From the NCBI GenBank assembly GCA_900660155.1, contig CABFPE010000777.1, positions 51,386-115,385 on the forward strand: a DNA stretch of 64,000 bases, in the 5' to 3' direction. A model generated the notes under the pieces. It did no database searches and was not told the DNA's origin. It saw nothing but the letters and a program-made list of their open reading frames with translations. The stretch comes from Hofstenia miamia. Taxonomy: Eukaryota; Xenacoelomorpha; Acoela; Hofsteniidae. This document shows positions 1 to 11,868 of this stretch, piece after piece (the stretch's first letter is position 1; each line of letters opens with the position of its first letter). The position numbers were made by a program, and so were the translations under genes.

Positions 1-2279
1 TTCATAACTCTGTATGGCCTCTTCAAATGGAAGTATATGGCTTTCAGGCTCTGCAATGCCCCTGCAACATTTCAGTGCTATGTTACTCACGTGCTTTGAA
101 ATGGCACAAATGTTCTTGAGCCAGGCATAACAGCCTATATGGATGATATTCTTGTCACTGGTAGCAATTTCTCTGAGCATCTGGAAAGGCTTGGGTGCAC
201 TCTTAATTTGTTATATGAATCTGGTCTCTGAGTCAATGGAAATAAGTGCTCTTTGTTACAACTGTGTGTCACTTTTCTTGGGAGAATCTTTGAACCTGGA
301 CATATTTCCATCAAAAACAATGTAAAAGATCACCTCAATAAAATTAAAACTCCCTGTTCTTGTAAGGATGTGCAATGCCTTATGTGATTCTTGAAATATT
401 ATGGCGCCTTTATCTCAGAGTTAGCTAATAAAACCAAGCACATCTCTAACTTACTATGGTGCAATAATTAATTTGAGAGCTTGATGCAGTCAAGAAAGAG
501 CTTAGAAGAATACCCAACTTAAACATACCAGATTATTCAAAGGAATTCCTTATTGATTGTGACACCAGTTCTATTGCTATCAGTGGTGTACTCAGTCAGG
601 TTATTGATGGGAAAGAGAGTCCCATCCAGTACTTCAGCTGCAAGCTCTGAAATGCTGAGCAGAATTACAGCATGACCAAGTCAGAAATGCTAGCTTTAGT
701 TGAAAGTCTGAAGAAATTTCATTTCTTTATTTTGGGCCGTCAGTTCACTGAGTGTACCAACAACTCAGTGCTGGCATGGCTGAAGAAATTCTCCAGGGAC
801 AAGTCCAATATTGTTGCTCAGTGGATTGAGTATTTAAATGATTTCAACTTCTCCATTATACATTGTCCAGGGAGACTGCATAACAACACAGATTATTGGA
901 CTGCTCTCCCCAGCTATGAGCATGATCTCTGGAAGCCATCTGGAGAGAAGACACCATTTGGGTTTATTCCTTTCAGCAACTATGAAGGCCTGCCAGAGAT
1001 CAGTGCAGATTACCATGGAAATGAGATCCTCCCTATCTTAGTGAAAGAGGAGATTACTGAAGTGGAAATCTCACACCACCAAGCTATGACAAAGTATTAA
1101 GCAAGATTATTGCTAAACTAAAGAATGATAATTACATCCTCAGCTCTATTGCCAACAGATATTTTCAGCATTATAATTGGAAACAGACCAATGCAGGCCT
1201 GCTTTACACATGAAGCTGAAATAGTTGGCTAGCAGTTCCCAAATACTTTCAAAGAGATCTTGTGCAAAAGATTCATGAGAAAGGTCACTTAGGTATCATT
1301 CAAACAGAGTGAACATTTAATGCAAGATATGTAACCATCAGTATCAGAGCCACAATGCAGGATGTGATCAACAATTGCACCATGTGTTTATTGTAAGGAG
1401 CCAGACATTTCCCAGAGCAGTGAGCCAAGCTGCATAGCAGAGCTGTGGAGCACACAAATGAAGTTGTGCACATGGACATTGAGAAGCTCTCTCATGATGA
1501 GGAGGGATACCAGTACCTCCTCATAATTATTGACCATTTTACAAAATATGCTCAACTCATCCCCCTCAACAACACCACTGCTGAGGTCATTGGAGAAAAA
1601 GTGGTCAAGGAATGGTTTCTTAAGTTTGGGCCCATGGAGTGCCTAGTCTCAGATCATGGCCCTCAATTCAAAAACCACCTTATGGAGACCTTAATGAAGG
1701 AGCTTGAGATACTCCTCAAGTTCACCACCATGTATCACCCACAGTCAAAACAAAGTCATGGAAAGACTCAAACACAGTGTTATCAAACTTATTCAAGTTG
1801 CACTTGCCTGAGCAGCAAGCAGAAATTGGAAATGTGTTATTGAGGCAGTAGAATACTTTTATAATACTGCAGTGCATACCACTACTAAAGTCAGCCCCTT
1901 TAAGGCTATGTTTGTTTGTGAGGTGAGTATGCCTCTTTCCATCATGTTCCCTGATTACAACAAACCTACATTGGAAAATTTTGGGAATTGTATTCTACAT
2001 GAGTTTCAAGAAGTACATCTAACTATTTGCCAGAACACAAATGAATCTGTTATCTGTCAATGGTGGAATTACAATCACAAACTGTATGGCAAGCCTTACA
2101 AAGTTGGGGACAAGGACTTTGCCTATTTTACTCACCAGATCACTGACACAAACCAAGTGCTGAAGCTTGCTACTAACTGGCAGGGTTGATTTACCATTGC
2201 AAAGGTGTTAGCCACCATAGATATTTATTAAACGATGGGAGAGTCGCCCATTTCCAACAACTCAAATGAACTATTAAAT
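1..2279 (+). mobile_element. Ty3/gypsy-like LTR retroelement pol fossil (left part)
   Basis: Seen on the + strand in order: the end of a reverse transcriptase domain (motif YMDDILVTG near 135-170), an RNase H region (about 540-900), and an integrase core followed by its C-terminal region (about 1440-2190). This order is that of Ty3/gypsy pol. The element is broken, with several interruptions, and it starts before the window. No LTR is visible on this side. It looks old. Its C-terminal tail appears to continue at 7081, beyond a LINE inserted in the opposite orientation. Confidence 0.8.
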
Positions 2280-4173
2280 AATAATAATAATAATCAATGA
2301 CTTCATTAGACGCTGAAGGCATACACAACAAAAAATAAAAACAAGTCAAGTTTTATGGGAGCAAATGGAAGAGTAGGCAAAGTTGGAGAAGGGCTCAGCA
2401 AAGAGGAAAGCCATCAAAGATTTCTTGAAGCTCAGTGGCAGGGAAAAGAAATCAATTGCTGTTGGAGGGTTGTGAGTCAAGATGTAATTAGCAGCAGTAC
2501 AAGCACGATTAAAAAACAAGTGAAGGGTGTGATGTTTCTTAGTATGACAAATGGAGAAGGTGACAACATCATCAGAGCAAGTGCAGCAGGAATTAGAGAA
2601 CTTAATGAATTCAAAAGCATCAAGATCCAATTTGCAAGTCAGTAGTTGATTGAACAGAAGGAGATCACAGGCATGGAAGTAGAGTGACAGTGGGAGAGTG
2701 GAGAATTTCAGCAGAGCATCTTTATAGTCCACAGAGGAAATCCATTGGAAAGAGTGTTTCTGGAAACATTCCATGGAGTGGAACAAAGCATGAGAAGGCC
2801 ACCAACAAGGAGATGCATAGAGAAGAATGGCATGAGGAATGGACTTGAACAAAGAGAGCTTCACAGCAGACAAGGTATTAAAAGGAACATTACGGAAAAG
2901 GGCAAATAGTGAGGAATTAGCTTTGTGGAGATGCAAAGACACATGTCCAGTCCAATTTAAGTTTGCAGCAAGTTGAACTCCAAGATGAGTGTGATGAGGC
3001 ACAAAGTTCACAGGTAGAGGCAAATCAGAAAGGGGAGCCACAGAAAAGGAAATACTACATGTCTTGGTAGTGCTAAAATCAAGATGGTTGACAGAGGATC
3101 AAGTAGACAAGTGCTCAAGATCAGAAAAAATGTTCAAAGTAAAAGACCAACCAAAATCAAAAATCACAGTGTCGTCAACATACAGCAGGCAAGACAAGTT
3201 GAGAACAGAATGAGGGAGGTCATTAATGGCAATGAGGAAGAAAAGAACAGCAAACACTGAACCTTGAGGGGCACAACTAGTAACAGGGACAGGAGAAGAG
3301 ATAGATGAGTTGATTTTGACACACTGGTGGTGATTGGTCAGGCAAGACTGGAACAGTTTGATGAAATCCACATCAAAACCAAATAAACATAACTTGTCAA
3401 GCAGAATGGAATGAGGAAGGCAATCAATTGCTTTTGAGATGTCAAGAAAGATAATACAACCTGGATCATTACTATCAGAGTGAAAGTAGCAGTTTTCAAT
3501 CAGAGTGAGCAGGTTAGTAATTGTAGAGCAACCAGGAAGGTTGCCATGCTGAGAAGAAGAGATGAGGTGATGAATTTTTGGGAATACATAGTGAAAAACA
3601 AGGCATTCAAAGATGATAGACAGTCAAGATAGAATAGCTATTGGGCAGTAGGACGTGACCTGTGAGGAGGGAAGCTGATTAGATTTTAACAGCAGAGAAA
3701 TCCAAGATATCTTCCAACAGGTGGGATAGCACTTAGTGGAGCAAATGAAGGAGTAAAGATGCTTTAAATGGATAGAAAGCATGGAGGAGGTTTCATGAAT
3801 TACAAAGGAAGGAACACTGTCAGGATAACAAGGACCAGACAACTTGCAAGATTTAAGCATGAGAAAAATATCATGAGCACTGAAGACCATATCACAAAGT
3901 TGGATTAGCGGAGAGGCAGCAGGCAGACCAGGGCACATGGATACAGGTACAGAGAAGTTAGAGGCAAAATACGCATTGAACAGATTAGCTTTCTCCAGGT
4001 CAGAGTGAGCAGAAAGAAGGTTCCATCTCAAATTGGGCAGCTCAGGCTTGGAATGAAGAGAACACAGGAAGGAATAAGAGGCTTGAAGAGAACTGGATGA
4101 GAAGCTGGACAGAAAAGAGACTTTGTCAAGTTCCATAATATTGATAACATCTTCTGTGAGAGAAGCAAGCTTN

Positions 4174-4617
4174 ATTACTATCAGAGTGAAAGTAGCAGTT
4201 TTCAATCAGAGTGAGCAGGTTAGTAATTGTAGAGCAACCAGGAAGGTTGCCATGCTGAGAAGAAGAGATGAGGTGATGAATTTTTGGGAATACATAGTGA
4301 AAAACAAGGCATTCAAAGATGATAGACAGTCAAGATAGAATAGCTATTGGGCAGTAGGACGTGACCTGTGAGGAGGGAAGCTGATTAGATTTTAACAGCA
4401 GAGAAATCCAAGATATCTTCCAACAGGTGGGATAGCACTTAGTGGAGCAAATGAAGGAGTAAAGATGCTTTAAATGGATAGAAAGCATGGAGGAGGTTTC
4501 ATGAATTACAAAGGAAGGAACACTGTCAGGATAACAAGGACCAGACAACTTGCAAGATTTAAGCATGAGAAAAATATCATGAGCACTGAAGACCATATCA
4601 CAAAGTTGGATTAGCGG
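4174..4617. repeat. Unmerged contig copy of 3468-3911
   Basis: Bounded by single Ns at 4173 and 4618. The 444 bp match 3468-3911 in the same orientation at offset 706, with no difference I could see. Exact identity and N borders point to an assembly overlap or haplotig rather than a biological duplication. Confidence 0.85.
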
Positions 4618-4618
4618 N

Positions 4619-5266
4619 AGGTAGGTAGACTGGTCATGAAAAGACTTGAACATAGATGATAAATCAGCAATGGGAATGTGAAAGGCACTTTTCAAAGGAG
4701 GGTTGTAAATGCAGAGTAGAGAAACAATGTGGTCACTGAGAACAACAGCAGAGCCACAACAGAAATCAAAGGATAATGAATTGAAAGAAATGGGACGGAT
4801 GTCAAGGTTAGGAAGATGAGAGGCAATGAGAACACCACCATGGTGACCACTGGATCAATCCATATGAGAAAGAACTTTAAGAGTAGAGTTGGGAAAAACA
4901 ACACTATCAGCAATGGCAGGATCAAGCAAGGTTTCAGTGATGAAAATGAAGTTAACAGGAGACTCCAAGAAGAAATTGTAAAAGCTGAGACAATGGTTCA
5001 AAGATACAAGACTGTGATCATTGGCAAGCAATACAGAAAAGCTAGAATTACGGGGAGGAGGAAGGTCAGAGTGAGATAGTCAGTCATGGTGAGGCAGATT
5101 ACAGTGGCAGGGACAAAGGCCAAAAGATTTGCGCTCATCATCAGAGAGGTGATAATAACAAATCAAGACGCCTTCAGACCACACATTAGGATTCATGAGT
5201 GCTTGATGAGACTCTTGATCACAGACAACATGGAAGGATACAAATGGAGAGTCAGGATGTGGAGGA
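4619..5266. repeat. Unmerged contig copy of 5818-6465
   Basis: Lies between Ns at 4618 and 5267. The 648 bp match 5818-6465 at offset 1199, and the encoded open frames on both strands are identical. Read as a duplicated contig. Confidence 0.85.
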
Positions 5267-6714
5267 NGGAGTAGCAGTAGTACCAGAATGGCGTTTGTAA
5301 GACTCCAATTTATTCAAGGAGTGCACAGTAAGGGATGAAAAATAGAAATGAAGAGAAGCATGCTTTTTCTGCCAATGAGGAACAAAAGAAGAAATAACTT
5401 GATGAAAGAAAGTGAGCCAATTGTCAACTGAGAAGGAATCACTAAAAACAGGCAGCAAAGATGAGAGAGCAGCATTAAGTGACAGAAAGTCACTGTTAAA
5501 TCGAGCATATTGTGGAGCAGCCAGATTAGCAGATGGAAAAGTAGAGTTGACAAACAGATTGAAGCTGACAAATGAGTGATCTGACAGCTTAGCAGGAAAA
5601 GGGATTACAGATATGTCAAATATATAATCAGGGTGAGAGCACAGAACCAAATCAAGCAGAAAATACAAGTTGTTCAAGAGAATAGCAGGCAAAAACTTCT
5701 AAAACTGCAGACTCACAAGTGTCAGTAGAGTCGAACGCATTCCAGCAGACATTAGGAAGATTGAAGTCACCACAAACAAGAAAATGAGGACAAATGGAAA
5801 AGCCAAGGTGATGAGAGAGGTAGGTAGACTGGTCATGAAAAGACTTGAACATAGATGATAAATCAGCAATGGGAATGTGAAAGGCACTTTTCAAAGGAGG
5901 GTTGTAAATGCAGAGTAGAGAAACAATGTGGTCACTGAGAACAACAGCAGAGCCACAACAGAAATCAAAGGATAATGAATTGAAAGAAATGGGACGGATG
6001 TCAAGGTTAGGAAGATGAGAGGCAATGAGAACACCACCATGGTGACCACTGGATCAATCCATATGAGAAAGAACTTTAAGAGTAGAGTTGGGAAAAACAA
6101 CACTATCAGCAATGGCAGGATCAAGCAAGGTTTCAGTGATGAAAATGAAGTTAACAGGAGACTCCAAGAAGAAATTGTAAAAGCTGAGACAATGGTTCAA
6201 AGATACAAGACTGTGATCATTGGCAAGCAATACAGAAAAGCTAGAATTACGGGGAGGAGGAAGGTCAGAGTGAGATAGTCAGTCATGGTGAGGCAGATTA
6301 CAGTGGCAGGGACAAAGGCCAAAAGATTTGCGCTCATCATCAGAGAGGTGATAATAACAAATCAAGACGCCTTCAGACCACACATTAGGATTCATGAGTG
6401 CTTGATGAGACTCTTGATCACAGACAACATGGAAGGATACAAATGGAGAGTCAGGATGTGGAGGAATGGAAATGACATCATCAAATTGTAGAGAGGACGA
6501 ACAAAGGTGGTCAGCAACATCTGAGGTGGACACAGAGGCAGCAAAATGGCCAACATAGATATGAGATTTGTGGGGAGGTGGCAGAAGTGAACTAATAGTA
6601 ACAGCAGGGAGATGGCAGGTAGCACTAGAACCAAAAACTGGATGAGGAAGATTATGGTTAGTTGATGAAGTGATAGATTGCTTGGGAGGATGTGGTAGAG
6701 CAGAAGGAGGAGCN

Positions 6715-6832
6715 AAGTTGTTCAAGAGAATAGCAGGCAAAAACTTCTAAAACTGCAGACTCACAAGTGTCAGTAGAGTTGAGCAAATTCCAGCAAACAT
6801 AAGGAAGATTGAAGTCACCACAAACAAGAAAA
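6715..6832. repeat. Diverged second copy of about 5667-5784
   Basis: Lies between Ns at 6714 and 6833. It is identical to 5667 onward for about 60 bp and then shows several substitutions (for example gttgagcaaattcc against gtcgaacgcattcc). Unlike the neighbouring perfect copies, this is a different allele or a second copy of the LINE placed here by the scaffolder. Confidence 0.7.
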
Positions 6833-6833
6833 N

Positions 6834-6933
6834 GGCAGGTAGCACTAGAACCAAAAACTGGATGAGGAAGATTATGGTTAGTTGATGAAGTGATAGATTG
6901 CTTGGGAGGATGTGGTAGAGCAGAAGGAGGAGC
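6834..6933. repeat. 100-bp contig-end overlap with 6614-6713
   Basis: After the N at 6833 the sequence repeats 6614-6713 at offset 220 without visible change and then continues into unique sequence. This is the signature of two contigs that overlap by 100 bp but were not merged. Confidence 0.85.
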
Positions 6934-7080
6934 AAGCGCAGGTGTGAAACTCAGAGCAGGATTACTGGGGAGAGATGAGACAGAATGTGAGGCAGCAGCA
7001 CTGTAGGAGAACATTTGGGATTTTAGTGAGGAAACATCAGAGGAAAGCTTTGTGAAGGATTCAGATAAGGATGATATGAC

Positions 7081-7312
7081 ATTAGTAATGTTGTCATAGA
7101 CCCTAATAGTGAATTTTCACTTTTTGATGACAGAGTAAATGAACTTGAGAATTCTACTAACCTCACCAAATGTGAGGAAGATGACCTCACTGAGGTAGAT
7201 TACAATAGTAACCTCAGTAGTAGTAGCAACATTGCTGCTACTCGTATTTTGCCTAGATGTAGAGTTAGGAACCAAGAGTATCTAGATCACTTAAATACCC
7301 AAGATTGAGAAC
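7081..7312 (+). mobile_element. Probable right-hand tail of the same Ty3/gypsy-like pol fossil
   Basis: A short + strand open stretch, rich in Asn, Ser and acidic residues, ends in a basic run (ILPRCRVRNQEYL) and then a stop. This resembles the variable acidic and basic tail of gypsy-type pol proteins. It abuts the 5' edge of the minus-strand LINE, and its base composition matches 1-2279. That it belongs to the same fossil is an inference from position and composition; no sequence overlap proves it. Confidence 0.4.
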
Positions 7313-9960
7313 TTAATTAATCTTTATGTTTAGCAACCAAGCCATATCAGATGAAATGAACCAAGAACTAGCTGCCCATGAGAAGATGAGTAAAGTGAAA
7401 ACATAACCCCTGAGATGAAAGGAGCCAAGATGACACCCCTCAATGTGCAGAGGAGAGCATATCCCAGAAGAGAGGAAGGACTCAGGTTAGCAGACCATGC
7501 AACTACTTGGGGCGCCAAATATTCTTGGGAGCGTGTTTGCTGCAACTACTTGGGGCACCAAATAGCCCCTCAGGAATCTGAGGAGTCTTATAAGTACAGA
7601 GTGCCTTTTGCTAACTTAAGTGCTAACATTAAAACATGTGACTCAAAAACCCCCTCTAGTCCTGGCCACTCATCACATGCTTCCACTAGTGTTAGGTCGC
7701 AGAAAAATGAAGAGTGCCAAAGGAAAACCTCTAAGGTAGGAGACAAGATTTTGCATTCATACTTTATTGCAACTCCTAAGGCAGTTAGTTTCATTTGTGA
7801 CAACTTATCAGAGAAAACAAGAAACAAGCTACATTGGACATATAACACCAAGAACCTCATGTGTGCAGCAGTCATCATCACCTTTGTCATTGATGCAGAG
7901 CTTAGACCCCAAGTCAACACCATCATATGCTATGACTTTAAAATGCATGGAGGACTAAAATGACCATATTGGTGCAACACAGGCCATACCATGTTCAACA
8001 AAGACTTTAACTTAATGTACCTGTGCCAGCTGTTGAATAACAAGTGTGCCATCCAGAAATTCAAGTGTGTTAACATCAATTTCAAAAACTTACTTATCAT
8101 TTACTTTTTCTGAGTTGGCAAAGTTAATCAGCCCAATGTGATGGAAAAAATCAAGATAGCATACAGACTATCCAATGTTGAGAACATCCATTTAGTGATG
8201 TTGTCAAAGAAGAGTATCAGGATGAGATACCTGAAGAAGTTGTTAACCTTCATTTTAGAATGGAGAACTTCACAATCCTTTACATGCACTATTATTGTCC
8301 AAATAGTATGTATCAGTCTAGCATTTTTTCAATAACCAAGTTAATTTACACAGACCTTCTCCTGTGCAAAAAGACACCCACCCATCACCTTGCTGTTGAC
8401 GCAAGGCTTGTCATCAATGCTGTAACCCAGTTGTAAGCCCTCAAATCCATCAATGCTAACTGGCCCAGTCTCACTTTAGTTACAAGTACTGCAACTCTCA
8501 CTGAAATCAATGAAGTCTGGACTAACCTTAAGCAGATAGAAACCCCAAGTCCATTTGGCCCACAATTACCATCTGCAGTCCTACATCACAGTACTCCAGA
8601 TCTGTTGAGAGGCACCTCACAAGATCATCAAAATTTTCCTAAGCATCTGTTCTCTGAGAAGTTTGTACCACCCATTCAGTCTTGTGGAGCCATCTGGGTC
8701 CTATCTATTTTCCTGACACAAGATCAACATATTCAGCAAATTTTAACTGAAAAGCTCTCCATTGTGTTAGGTTTAATGAAGTGGTGTTTAACAGAAATGT
8801 TTACCAAGGAGGAATTAGTACTTCTACAATTGCCTGGGTGACAAATAGCCTTGGACATAGAATATACCACATCCTGCCTTCAAATCTCCAACTCCCAGGT
8901 CACCAAACTCCACAAGCATGGACTCTGCATCATATTCTGGGACTCCATCAAAGATGCCAAGATCAACTACCCTGTAACTATTGGGATTGCCATGTTGAGA
9001 GAAAAGGTTGTGCTTGACAACATTGAAAGTCATGTAGATAAGCATAACTTATTGCATATTCCTCTACCCTGAGTGATGACTCTGCTCCTCTTACCATCAT
9101 GGCACATCAAAAATGAGTGAAGGAAAGTCTCTGCTCACCTTTCCAACTCAATCAACTATGTCTCCACCACAGCTGAGATCAACAAGTCAATGCAATCAAG
9201 GGAGTACAAAGATACTAGAGACACTCTGCTTAAGGGCAGAAACCCAGAACATGTTTACATTGATGGCAAACTAATGATTAAGGATATTTTCCAAAAGGGA
9301 CAACCAATCTCCACTCTATTAACTAAGATCCATAACAAAATTGCAACACTGGACCCCTTGACCTCATTCTATTTCACATATCCTGTGACTTAGTGTGGAT
9401 AAACAACATTGAAACCCTCACTCTATACTGTGACATCATTAAGCAGATTGAGATGATCACTATGCTATGAGCAGATGTTATGGATCCAGAGGAGATGACT
9501 TTACAGCAGGTCAACAAATACTGCTCCCTGTTTATGGATCACACAATGCACATGGGATTGCTAAGAAAGGTCTTTGTCCACTTCTATCTGAACACCCAGA
9601 TCAGCCCCAAAGATGCTCACACTTCAGACACAGATGTGCTCATGACCCTCATGATAGTGCTCAAAGGCCTTTGCCTTTATGAGAGGTTCTATGATACTTT
9701 TACACAGAGATTAAACAACCTGAGAAGAAATTGCCCTATTATGCCTGTCTACCAGAGATTAAGAAGTGAAGAAGTTACACAGAGGGAAACACTCATGCAG
9801 ATTACCTGGTGACCTAGATAAGCTGAAGTTACATCTTGGGAAAACATCCTACCACAGAAATGATTGAGGAGATACAAAAGCTCCTGTCAGGTCCCACAGT
9901 CAAATTCCTACTGCAAATTTAACTGGCAATGGGGGCTGTGTAGAGTCACTCAGGGCCTAC
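7313..9960 (+). other. Decayed coding-like block, unassigned
   Basis: This stretch is visibly richer in G+C than the DNA to its right and contains successive + strand open stretches, none with a family I recognise. The longest are 7415-7963 (182 codons), 8605-8841, 8851-9072, 9190-9393 and 9480-9812. It is broken in several places. It follows the tail of the Ty3/gypsy-like fossil and could be further retroelement coding sequence, another element, or an old pseudogene. A motif repeated at 7499 and 7542 has a weaker relative near 10396. I assign no function. Confidence 0.4.
7499..7563. repeat. Direct repeat of a 22-bp motif
   Basis: GCAACTACTTGGGGC followed by G or A and CCAAAT occurs at 7499-7520 and 7542-7563. 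A looser relative (TTTGGGGCAACAAATAGC) lies at about 10396. The reverse complement contains TTTGGCGCCCCAAGTAG, which resembles a tRNA primer-binding site of LTR elements, so this may mark an old retroelement boundary. Confidence 0.4.
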
Positions 9961-11584
9961 TTTTTTTATTTTATAATTATTTCAGCACTCTGAAAATTGT
10001 GTTTTGTCTTTTGATGTCCTGATTTCATAATTTGTTCCTACCCATTTATATCAATTTCCTTTAAATTGATTATTTGTATTTTCAAGTGTAGTTATTTGAT
10101 AGTGTTAGTATTTGTCCCCTCAAATTGATTTACATGTGATTGCTCATTTTTAACTTTGCAAAATAAATTGTGTTTTGAAACTGTAAACAAAATGCAGATA
10201 ATAAGTTACAGATATTTGTTATAAATATCTGAGTTTGCTGTAGCAAAGCACACAATTAATTCAGCTTCCTTCTACTGCATTCAATCTTTTTCAATTAATT
10301 ATCTGTTAACCCCCTTTAGATTCTTCATTAAAATTTGGTAACGATAACTATTGCTTAAGATCCAGCAACAATTTGGGAGGAAACTTCACTGAGTTTGGGG
10401 CAACAAATAGCTCCTTAATGGTGACAGCCCAAATCATGGTTGCTTTAGGTTATGATTACATGTAGGGAACAACAAATTCTATTCAATTTGTTCAAACATG
10501 CACATAAATTAACACATTGCAAATATACTATGCCATTGGCAAATGTGAATGCACAGTAATTATGCACCCTTTATTTATTGTTTATTTACATAAGCTGAGA
10601 TAAGAGAACTCTGAGACAAATTGTTTATTGAGCTAGAAATTAATCCTTGAGACACACAATTAGCACCTTGGTGAGTGAGGATGGCTTCAAAGATATGGCT
10701 TCAGCATGATGCCATGTGAATTGGTCACTGATGAAGTTCTTTATGGAATGGAATTTCTGTATTTATTAGGCAAAATTGGTGAACCACCAATGTATGTTTT
10801 CTGTTGGAATGTGGGTCACTCTCTGCTATGGTAGACTCTGCAACCTTTGATATAAACTCTTGAGTTATCCAGTACCACTAGAGTAGCTAGAGCTCCCCTG
10901 TGATTCTACAATATCATCACATACACCATGCACATCCACAACTGTTGGAGCTGAATTTTTTATCCTTTTGAAGAACTGGGTTTGTCATATTCATTTACTT
11001 GCTTTTCACAAGATCTTTTCTGATTCTCCTTGATGTTCCTTCCAAATCCAATTTTGAAAAGAGATATTAAACTCTAAAATAACTTCAATAAAATTAAAGG
11101 ATATTCTACATTCCATTAACAATACTTAGCTAATGACTTGAATGTCAATTTCAAATGAGTAATACTGGGTCTTTGATATCAGGGAAAACAAACATCTGAT
11201 TTTTTGACAGATCTCATGATTTTCTAAGACTCAGAGCACTTTTTCAAGCTTCCACTTCTGCATGAACTGCTCATTTGAATAATTGCTTCTATCACTCTTT
11301 TGTATGTAATTCTGAACCAATATCTGAAATCAAAAAAATATTGCTAAAGATTTCAGAATTCAAAAAAAATATAATCAGTGGCTATAATGAACTGAAACTA
11401 TAACTGAATATGCAAATGATGTTTTACAAGAATTTGTTTTATGATTAACATGTAGGGCATGTAATCACAATTTTTGCTGTTTTTTTAAAATGCTTCACAG
11501 ATTACAACACTTACTCTGAATTCAAAATCATATATATATATATATATATATTGATTGAGTACAAAGTCTGCTTAAACTATTCAT
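9961..11584. other. AT-rich interval without recognisable genes
   Basis: Base composition drops to strongly AT-rich after about 9960. I see no coding exon, RNA gene or inverted-repeat element. A (TA)n array lies at 11530-11551, just left of the Penelope-like remnant. Confidence 0.6.
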
Positions 11585-11868
11585 TGTAGAAAACAAGAAA
11601 TATTTTATGTATATATGTTTCGAGTGCCTCCACTCATCGTCAGTACAAAATACAATTATAAATGTGAAATTTCATACAGTGTGGAAACGAAAAAACAATT
11701 GGAATACAAAATTTCAGAGCATATGCGAGGTCATCTTCAATCCGAAATATATTGTTATGAACAAGCACCTAAGAGGAAAAACTTTACTATTTTAATGAAA
11801 ACCAAGCATACGAAAATTGCAGAAGCTATATTCATAAAAGAAACTAAAGATAATCTATTAAACAACTA

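Larger units (their letters stand above)
2346..6130 (-). pseudogene. LINE ORF2: endonuclease plus reverse transcriptase, broken
   Basis: Endonuclease signatures visible on the minus strand are the HHGGVLIA stretch (about 6040), VCGDFNLP (about 5785) and SDHSFVSFNL (about 5570). Reverse transcriptase signatures are SYCPIAILS at the fingers (about 3630 and again about 4340 because of the duplicated block), PQGSVFAVLFFLIAINDLP and YVDDTVIF (about 3290-3180). The C-terminal 231-residue open stretch at 3041-2346 begins HTHLGVQLAANLNW, matching the YLGV(x)ID thumb region of LINE RTs. The reading frame changes several times and is further cut at the N joins at 4173, 4618 and 5267, so it cannot be functional as assembled. 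Confidence 0.75.
6279..7014 (-). pseudogene. LINE ORF1-like proline/serine-rich protein, interrupted by contig joins
   Basis: A minus-strand open region starts MFSYSAAASHSVSSLPSNP, continues through a Pro/Ser/His-rich stretch, and then has a more ordered part (SHIYVGHFAASVSTSDVADH, later DDERKSFGLCPCHC). IYVGHF(x)nSTSDVADHL resembles the RNA-binding ORF1 proteins of some LINEs. It lies immediately 5' of the endonuclease domain, as ORF1 should. It is cut by the joins at 6714 and 6833, where 100 bp and about 118 bp are repeated. No intact reading can be claimed. Confidence 0.5.
2280..7080 (-). mobile_element. Decayed minus-strand LINE with ORF1 and endonuclease-RT ORF2
   Basis: On the minus strand a non-LTR retrotransposon can be followed from a proline-rich ORF1 (about 7014-6280), through an apurinic endonuclease-like domain (about 6130-5250; motifs CGDFNLP and KLSDHSFVSF), to a reverse transcriptase (pieces between 4700 and 3100; PQGSVFAVLFFLIAINDLP, then YVDDTVIF) and a C-terminal region (3041-2346). 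The 3' end carries a short (TTA)n tail at 2275-2295, as LINEs often do. It sits inside the Ty3/gypsy-like fossil. Four blocks inside it are duplicated or near-duplicated at single-N joins, so the visible order is partly an assembly product. The clade is uncertain; the CR1/L2/Jockey neighbourhood is likely. Confidence 0.8.

Noticed and set aside
4692-6124. Leu/Phe-rich 77-codon frames resembling a membrane protein (4692-4925 and 5891-6124)
   Set aside because: They are an alternative frame of the LINE endonuclease region, present twice because of the contig duplication.
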